A DNA stretch of 18,884 bases, from contig DATDOO010000253.1 in the NCBI GenBank assembly GCA_035293245.1, positions 1 to 18,884 on the forward strand, read 5' to 3'. The notes under the pieces were generated by a model that worked only from the letters and a program-made list of their open reading frames with translations, did not search any database and had not been told where the DNA came from. The DNA is from DATDOO01 sp035293245 (GTDB lineage: Bacteria; Pseudomonadota; Gammaproteobacteria; Methylococcales; Methylococcaceae). How positions within the stretch are numbered: the first letter of the stretch is position 1; each line of letters starts with the position of its first letter. Below are positions 15,317 to 18,884 of the stretch, piece after piece. Made by a program: the position numbers and the translations under genes.

Positions 15317-16618
15317 ATGGAAAAGATCGTCAGAACCTGGATCGCGGCCGGCGCGCTGGCCTTGATCGGCGCCATGTGGCCGCTCCACGCCGGCGCCGAA
15401 CTGAAAATCGAAATCACCCAGGGCGTCGAACGCGCCAGTCCCATAGCCATCGCGCCTTTCGGTGCGCAGGGCGCGCAGTTGCCGGTCGATGTGGCGGACG
15501 TCATCTCCGCCGACCTGAATCGCAGCGGGCGCTTCAAGGCCATGGACCCGGACAGCATGATGAGCCGTCCCGAAACGCCGGATCAGGTGCGCTTCAAGGA
15601 TTGGCAACTCCTGGGCCAGGATCACCTGGTCATCGGCCAGGTGCGGCCCGCCGCGGGCGGCTACACCGTGGAGTTCCACCTGTACGACGTGTTGCGCGGC
15701 GGCGAGATGGTGTCCTACACCATCGACTCGCCGGCCGCCGATCTGCGCCGCACGGCGCACCGCATCGCCGACATCGTCTACCAGCAGTTGACCGGTATGC
15801 CCGGCGCCTTCGCCACGCGCATCGCCTACGTCACCTCCGCCATGGGCGAGAACGGCAAGCGGCAGTACAAGGTCCAGGTGGCGGATGCCGACGGCTTCGG
15901 TCCGCAGACCATCGTCACCTCGCCGGAGCCGTTGATGTCGCCGTCCTGGTCGGCGGACGGCAACAAGCTGGCTTACGTTTCCTTCGAGAACAAGACCTCC
16001 GCCATTTATACCCAGACCCTGGCGACGGGGCAGCGGCAGTTGGTGTCCAGCCTGCCGGGAATCAACGGCGCGCCGGCCTGGGCGCCGGACGGCAGCCGCC
16101 TGGCGGTCACGCTGTCCAAGGACGGCAACGCGGAAGTGTATGTCCTCAATCTGCAGAGCAAAGCGCTGCTCAACGTGTCCAACAACCGCGCCATCGACAC
16201 CGAGCCCAACTGGTCGCCGGACGGCAGCAGCATCGTCTTCACCTCCGACCGTGGCGGCAAGCCCCAGCTTTACCTGGCTCCGGCTTCGGGCGGTGCGGCG
16301 CAGCGCGTGACCTACGAAGGCGAATACAATGCCCGCGGCGTGTTCGCTCCGGACGGCAAAAGCCTGGCCATGGTGCACGGCGGTGGCGGCGGCTTCCGCA
16401 TTGCGGTACTGGACCTGGCTTCCAAGTCCCTGCGCGTCCTGACCAAGGGCCCGCTGGACGAGTCGCCCAGCTTCGCCTCCAACGGCAGCATGATCATGTA
16501 TGCCAGCAAAGTCGGGAGCGAGGGTTATCTCAATGCCGTGTCCGTGGACGGCAGCGTGCAGCAGCGCCTATCCAGCGAGACGCGCGATGTGCGCGAGCCG
16601 GCCTGGTCGCCTTTGTGA
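15317..16618 (+). CDS. tolB: Tol-Pal system periplasmic beta-propeller TolB
   Basis: TolB is a soluble periplasmic protein that binds Pal and the TolA C-terminal domain. The 433-residue precursor has a signal peptide of about 27 residues ending HAGA before ELKIEITQGVERASPI, the typical mature start with its TolA-box region. The N-terminal alpha/beta domain is followed, from about residue 205, by about five propeller blades. Their signatures are PSWSADGNKLAYVS, PAWAPDGSRLAV, PNWSPDGSSIVFTSDR, GVFAPDGKSLAM and PSFASNGSMIMY. ATG 15317 is preferred over the TTG at 15287, which would put charged residues before the signal peptide. A GGTTGAG overlapping the tolA stop lies six bases upstream. pal follows after 32 bases. 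Confidence 0.96.
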   Translation: MEKIVRTWIAAGALALIGAMWPLHAGAELKIEITQGVERASPIAIAPFGAQGAQLPVDVADVISADLNRSGRFKAMDPDSMMSRPETPDQVRFKDWQLLGQDHLVIGQVRPAAGGYTVEFHLYDVLRGGEMVSYTIDSPAADLRRTAHRIADIVYQQLTGMPGAFATRIAYVTSAMGENGKRQYKVQVADADGFGPQTIVTSPEPLMSPSWSADGNKLAYVSFENKTSAIYTQTLATGQRQLVSSLPGINGAPAWAPDGSRLAVTLSKDGNAEVYVLNLQSKALLNVSNNRAIDTEPNWSPDGSSIVFTSDRGGKPQLYLAPASGGAAQRVTYEGEYNARGVFAPDGKSLAMVHGGGGGFRIAVLDLASKSLRVLTKGPLDESPSFASNGSMIMYASKVGSEGYLNAVSVDGSVQQRLSSETRDVREPAWSPL

Positions 16619-16650
16619 ACGATTTCGCAGCGTTTCTTAAGGAGAAACAA

Positions 16651-17214
16651 ATGAAACCGATGAAGATTTTCCTGGGTGTTTTCCTGGCTTCCGTGGTGCT
16701 GGCCGGTTGCAGCTCCACCGGCAAGAAAGGCGAGGGCGAGGAAGGGGCCGCCGCCGGCGCAGCGGGTGCGGGCACCAGCGGCTACAGCGGCGGCGCGGGC
16801 GGCGGCCTTAGCGGCGGAGCCGGCGCTGGCGGCGGCGGACGTTACGGCGTAGCCGATCTCGACAACCCGCAGAGCCCGCTGTACAAGAAGGTGGTCTACT
16901 TCCAGTACGACAGCAGCGAAGTGGCGCCGGAATATGTGGCCGTCGTCGCGGCCCACGCCGAGTTCCTGGCCGCCAATCCGGGCCAGCACGTCACCCTGGA
17001 AGGCCATGCGGACGAGCGCGGCTCGCGCGAGTACAACGTCGCCTTGGGCGAAGGGCGCGGCAAGTCCGTGGCCAACATGCTCAAGCTGCAAGGGGTAAGC
17101 GACGCGCAGATCCAGGTGGTCAGCTACGGCGAGGAAAAGCCGGCCTGCATGGGCCATGACGACTCCTGCTGGCAGCAAAACCGCCGCGTCGAGTTCGCCT
17201 ATCCCGGCCACTGA
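16651..17214 (+). CDS. pal: Peptidoglycan-associated outer-membrane lipoprotein Pal
   Basis: Pal is an outer-membrane lipoprotein that binds peptidoglycan non-covalently and interacts with TolB and TolA. The 187-residue precursor has a lipoprotein signal ending VVLAGC, with the lipidated Cys20. A strongly Gly/Ala-rich linker follows (about 33-63), then an OmpA-like domain with VVYFQYDSSEV, LEGHADERGSREYNVALGEGR and NRRVEF, the diaminopimelate-binding elements. Two cysteines, 166 and 173, flank MGHDDS in the loop before the last strand and could form a disulfide; E. coli Pal lacks them. AAGGAG (16639-16644) lies six bases before ATG 16651, one of the best ribosome sites in the block and fitting the high abundance of Pal. 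The frame is open upstream through tolB, but only this start gives a lipoprotein signal. Confidence 0.96.
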   Translation: MKPMKIFLGVFLASVVLAGCSSTGKKGEGEEGAAAGAAGAGTSGYSGGAGGGLSGGAGAGGGGRYGVADLDNPQSPLYKKVVYFQYDSSEVAPEYVAVVAAHAEFLAANPGQHVTLEGHADERGSREYNVALGEGRGKSVANMLKLQGVSDAQIQVVSYGEEKPACMGHDDSCWQQNRRVEFAYPGH

Positions 17215-17216
17215 GC

Positions 17217-18017
17217 GTGTCGGGTTCCGTTTTCCGTAAGCTGTTGCTAGGGGGGCTGGCATTCCTGCCAGCCTTTCCGCTTTTGGGCGCGGACGAATCC
17301 TACGCCACCATCGCCAACCTGATCGAACGGGTGGAGCGCCTGGAAAAGCGTTTTTCCGGGACGGCGATGATGGAGCTGTCCAGTCAGAACGAGCACTTGC
17401 GAGGCGAGGTTCAGTCCTTGCGCGGCGAGGTCGAGGAACTCAATCACCGGCTCGAAACCCTGGCCAAGCAGCAGCACGACATGTACCTCGACCTGGAAGG
17501 CCGTCTCAAGCCCGGCGCTCCGGCGGGCGCGGGGGAAACTTCCGCCGGCGGTGCGGATGCGGCCGAGGAGGCGGACAACGCCGGTGAAGCGGCGGAAGCG
17601 CCTAAACCGCCGGCATCGAAAGCCAGCGCCGAGGAAATACGCGCGGCGTACCAGAAGGCTTTCGATGCGCTCAAGGAGACGCGGTACAAGGAGTCCATCG
17701 TTCTTTTCAATCAGTTCCTGGCAGCCTATCCGGGCCGCGAGTACGCCGACAACGCCCAATACTGGCTGGGCGAGGCGTATCACGTCACCAAGGATTTTCC
17801 CGCCGCGCGCGAGGCGTTCCGCAAGCTGATCGACGCCTATCCGCAAAGCGCCAAGCTGCCGGATGCCTGGCTCAAGTTGGGCCTCATCGACTACGACATG
17901 CAGCAGTGGGCCTCAGCCCGCAAGGTGTTCGGCGAGGTAAAGACCCGTTTTCCCAACTCCAAGGCGGCCAGCGCTGCGGAAAGCCGTTTGCAGAAAATGA
18001 AGCAGGAAGGCCATTAG
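17217..18017 (+). CDS. cpoB: Cell division coordinator CpoB (YbgF), TPR protein
   Basis: CpoB is a periplasmic protein that links the Tol machine to peptidoglycan synthesis at the septum. The 266-residue precursor has a signal peptide (about 1-25, LLGA before DESYATI). A trimerising coiled coil follows (about 31-95, heptad-like ERVERLEKR and LRGEVEELNHRLETL), then a Ala/Glu/Pro-rich linker (about 98-143). The C-terminal TPR domain begins AAYQKAFDALKETRYKESIVLF and includes DNAQYWLGEAYH and AWLKLGLIDYDMQ. GTG 17217 starts two bases after the pal stop and provides the only sensible signal peptide. No strong ribosome site is seen, so expression may depend on coupling to pal. The length is normal for the family. 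Confidence 0.94.
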   Translation: MSGSVFRKLLLGGLAFLPAFPLLGADESYATIANLIERVERLEKRFSGTAMMELSSQNEHLRGEVQSLRGEVEELNHRLETLAKQQHDMYLDLEGRLKPGAPAGAGETSAGGADAAEEADNAGEAAEAPKPPASKASAEEIRAAYQKAFDALKETRYKESIVLFNQFLAAYPGREYADNAQYWLGEAYHVTKDFPAAREAFRKLIDAYPQSAKLPDAWLKLGLIDYDMQQWASARKVFGEVKTRFPNSKAASAAESRLQKMKQEGH

Positions 18018-18039
18018 ACCGCCTGTTCCGCTCCACTCC

Positions 18040-18681
18040 ATGAGCACGCTGCGCGTCAGCGAAATCTTTTATTCCCTGCAAGGCGAATCCCGTAGCGTCG
18101 GCTTTCCCACGGTTTTCGTCCGCCTGACCGGTTGCCCGTTGCGTTGCACCTGGTGCGATACGTCCTATGCCTTCTCGGGTGGCGAACGCCTGTCCCCGGA
18201 TGCCATTCTCGATGCGGTAGGCCAGTACGGCGCCCGTCACGTCACCGTGACCGGCGGCGAGCCGCTGGCCCAGCCGGAGTGCCTGGGCTTGCTGGAGCGG
18301 TTGGTCGAAAATGGCTACCAAGTCTCCCTGGAAACCAGCGGCGCGCTCGATGTTTCCGGCGTAGATCCACGGGTCAGCAAGGTCATGGACCTGAAATGCC
18401 CGGCCTCGGGGGAGGAATCCCGCAACCTTTACGGCAACATCGTCCATCTCACGGCACACGACCAGGTCAAGTTCGTGATTGCGGACGAGGCGGACTACCG
18501 CTGGGCCCGGAAAAAGCTCGCCGAATTCGACCTGGCGGCGCGCTGCGAAGTGCTGTTTTCCCCGTGCGCCGGCCTGCAGGAGCCGGTGGAACTGGCCGAA
18601 AAAATCCTCCGCGACCGGCTGCCGGTGCGTTTTCAACTGCAATTGCACAAGCTGCTGTGGGGCAATGAACGTGGCAAATGA
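18040..18681 (+). CDS. queE: 7-carboxy-7-deazaguanine synthase QueE
   Basis: QueE is a radical SAM enzyme that contracts carboxy-tetrahydropterin to 7-carboxy-7-deazaguanine, the step before QueC in preQ0 and queuosine synthesis. The 213-residue protein has the cluster motif CxxxCxxC at Cys32, Cys36 and Cys39 (GCPLRCTWCDT), and the SAM-binding TGGEPL from residue 71. EIFYSLQGES at the N-terminus recognises substrate and is highly conserved. The C-terminal LQLHKLLWG is also typical. ATG 18040 gives the usual length; only 22 bases separate it from cpoB. Its last 17 bases overlap the ATG I mark as one possible queC start. The pairing with queC confirms the assignment. Confidence 0.95.
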   Translation: MSTLRVSEIFYSLQGESRSVGFPTVFVRLTGCPLRCTWCDTSYAFSGGERLSPDAILDAVGQYGARHVTVTGGEPLAQPECLGLLERLVENGYQVSLETSGALDVSGVDPRVSKVMDLKCPASGEESRNLYGNIVHLTAHDQVKFVIADEADYRWARKKLAEFDLAARCEVLFSPCAGLQEPVELAEKILRDRLPVRFQLQLHKLLWGNERGK

Positions 18682-18884
18682 CCGTTTCCCTCACCCCGGC
18701 CCTCTCCCAAAGGGAGAGGGTGAGCAAGGTTGCTGCGGCTCTCAGCGTAGAGCCGTGGTCCTGCTCTCCGGCGGGCTGGACTCCGCCACCGTGCTCGCCA
18801 TTGCCTTGAGCGAGGGCTACCGCTGCCACGCCTTGAGCTTCGACTACGGCCAGCGCCACGACGCCGAACTGAAGGCCGCCGGGC
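18665..18884 (+). CDS. queC: 7-cyano-7-deazaguanine (preQ0) synthase QueC, 3'-truncated by window edge
   Basis: QueC converts 7-carboxy-7-deazaguanine to preQ0 using ATP and ammonia. The visible part has the N-type ATP-pyrophosphatase loop VVLLSGGLDSATVLAIA and the following LSFDYGQRHDAELKAA, unmistakable for QueC. The rest lies beyond the window. The start is uncertain. ATG 18665, inside the end of queE, is in frame and adds about 28 unusual residues (including HPGPLPKGEGE) encoded by a palindromic repeat. GTG 18755 would give the compact MVLLSGGLDS. Native proteins begin two to five residues before VVLLSGG, so the repeat has probably replaced or pushed back the original start region. The identity is secure; the extended N-terminus is not. 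Confidence 0.9.
   Translation, partial: MNVANDRFPHPGPLPKGEGEQGCCGSQRRAVVLLSGGLDSATVLAIALSEGYRCHALSFDYGQRHDAELKAAG
18688..18724. repeat. Palindromic repeat inside the queE/queC junction
   Basis: CCCTCTCCC (18700-18708) and GGGAGAGGG (18712-18720) form a perfect nine-base stem with an AAA loop. CTCA (18690-18693) and TGAG (18721-18724) extend the symmetry around a short CCCCGG interruption. The type CCCTCACCCC...CCCTCTCCC is a common dispersed bacterial palindrome, and when translated in one frame it reads as PHPGPLPKGEGE. This is the third palindromic family in the window. It lies within the open frame leading into queC and directly after queE. Confidence 0.75.

Overview
The window is GC-rich chromosomal DNA of a Gram-negative Pseudomonadota bacterium, most likely a gamma- or betaproteobacterium. 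The evidence is a complete Tol-Pal envelope operon, the gene order yebC-ruvC-ruvA-ruvB-ybgC-tolQ-tolR-tolA-tolB-pal-cpoB-queE-queC (the order known from Pseudomonas and relatives), and TtcA. I cannot name the genus. There are no phage genes, insertion sequences, CRISPR arrays, tRNAs or rRNAs. Nearly all genes are on the + strand.

Left part (1-3976): the 3' part of ttcA (tRNA 2-thiocytidine synthesis), a composite palindromic repeat, one small minus-strand four-helix membrane protein, then a copper-handling pair made of a 68-residue CopZ-like chaperone and a CopA-type P1B ATPase.

Middle part (about 3977-9639): a weak small ORF, then two adjacent membrane-anchored cyclic-di-GMP proteins. The first is TM-periplasmic-TM-HAMP-PAS-GGDEF-EAL. 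The second is MHYT-PAS-PAS-GGDEF-EAL. Both have intact GGDEF, I-site and EAL motifs. As sequenced, each is broken by one single-base frameshift: one extra G in a nine-G tract at 4761-4769, and one missing base near 8147-8148. Whether this is sequence error, phase variation or decay is the most interesting open question here.

Right part (9640-18884): a tightly packed co-directional block that looks like one transcription unit with mostly overlapping stop/start codons. It holds yebC, the Holliday-junction genes ruvCAB, the complete envelope system ybgC-tolQRAB-pal-cpoB, and the preQ0/queuosine genes queE and queC (the latter cut by the window end). RuvC appears to use a CTG start overlapping the yebC stop. 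A perfect TATAAT inside the 3' end of tolA lies in a run of rare codons and may be the separate tolB-pal promoter known from other bacteria.

Three different palindromic repeat types sit at gene borders: after ttcA, between ruvA and ruvB, and at the queE/queC junction. Each touches or lies within a few bases of a coding boundary: a stop codon, the start region of ruvB, and the N-terminus of QueC. I found no convincing new multi-gene system. The novelty is in the two frameshifted c-di-GMP genes, the repeat/gene-boundary fusions and the unusual starts.
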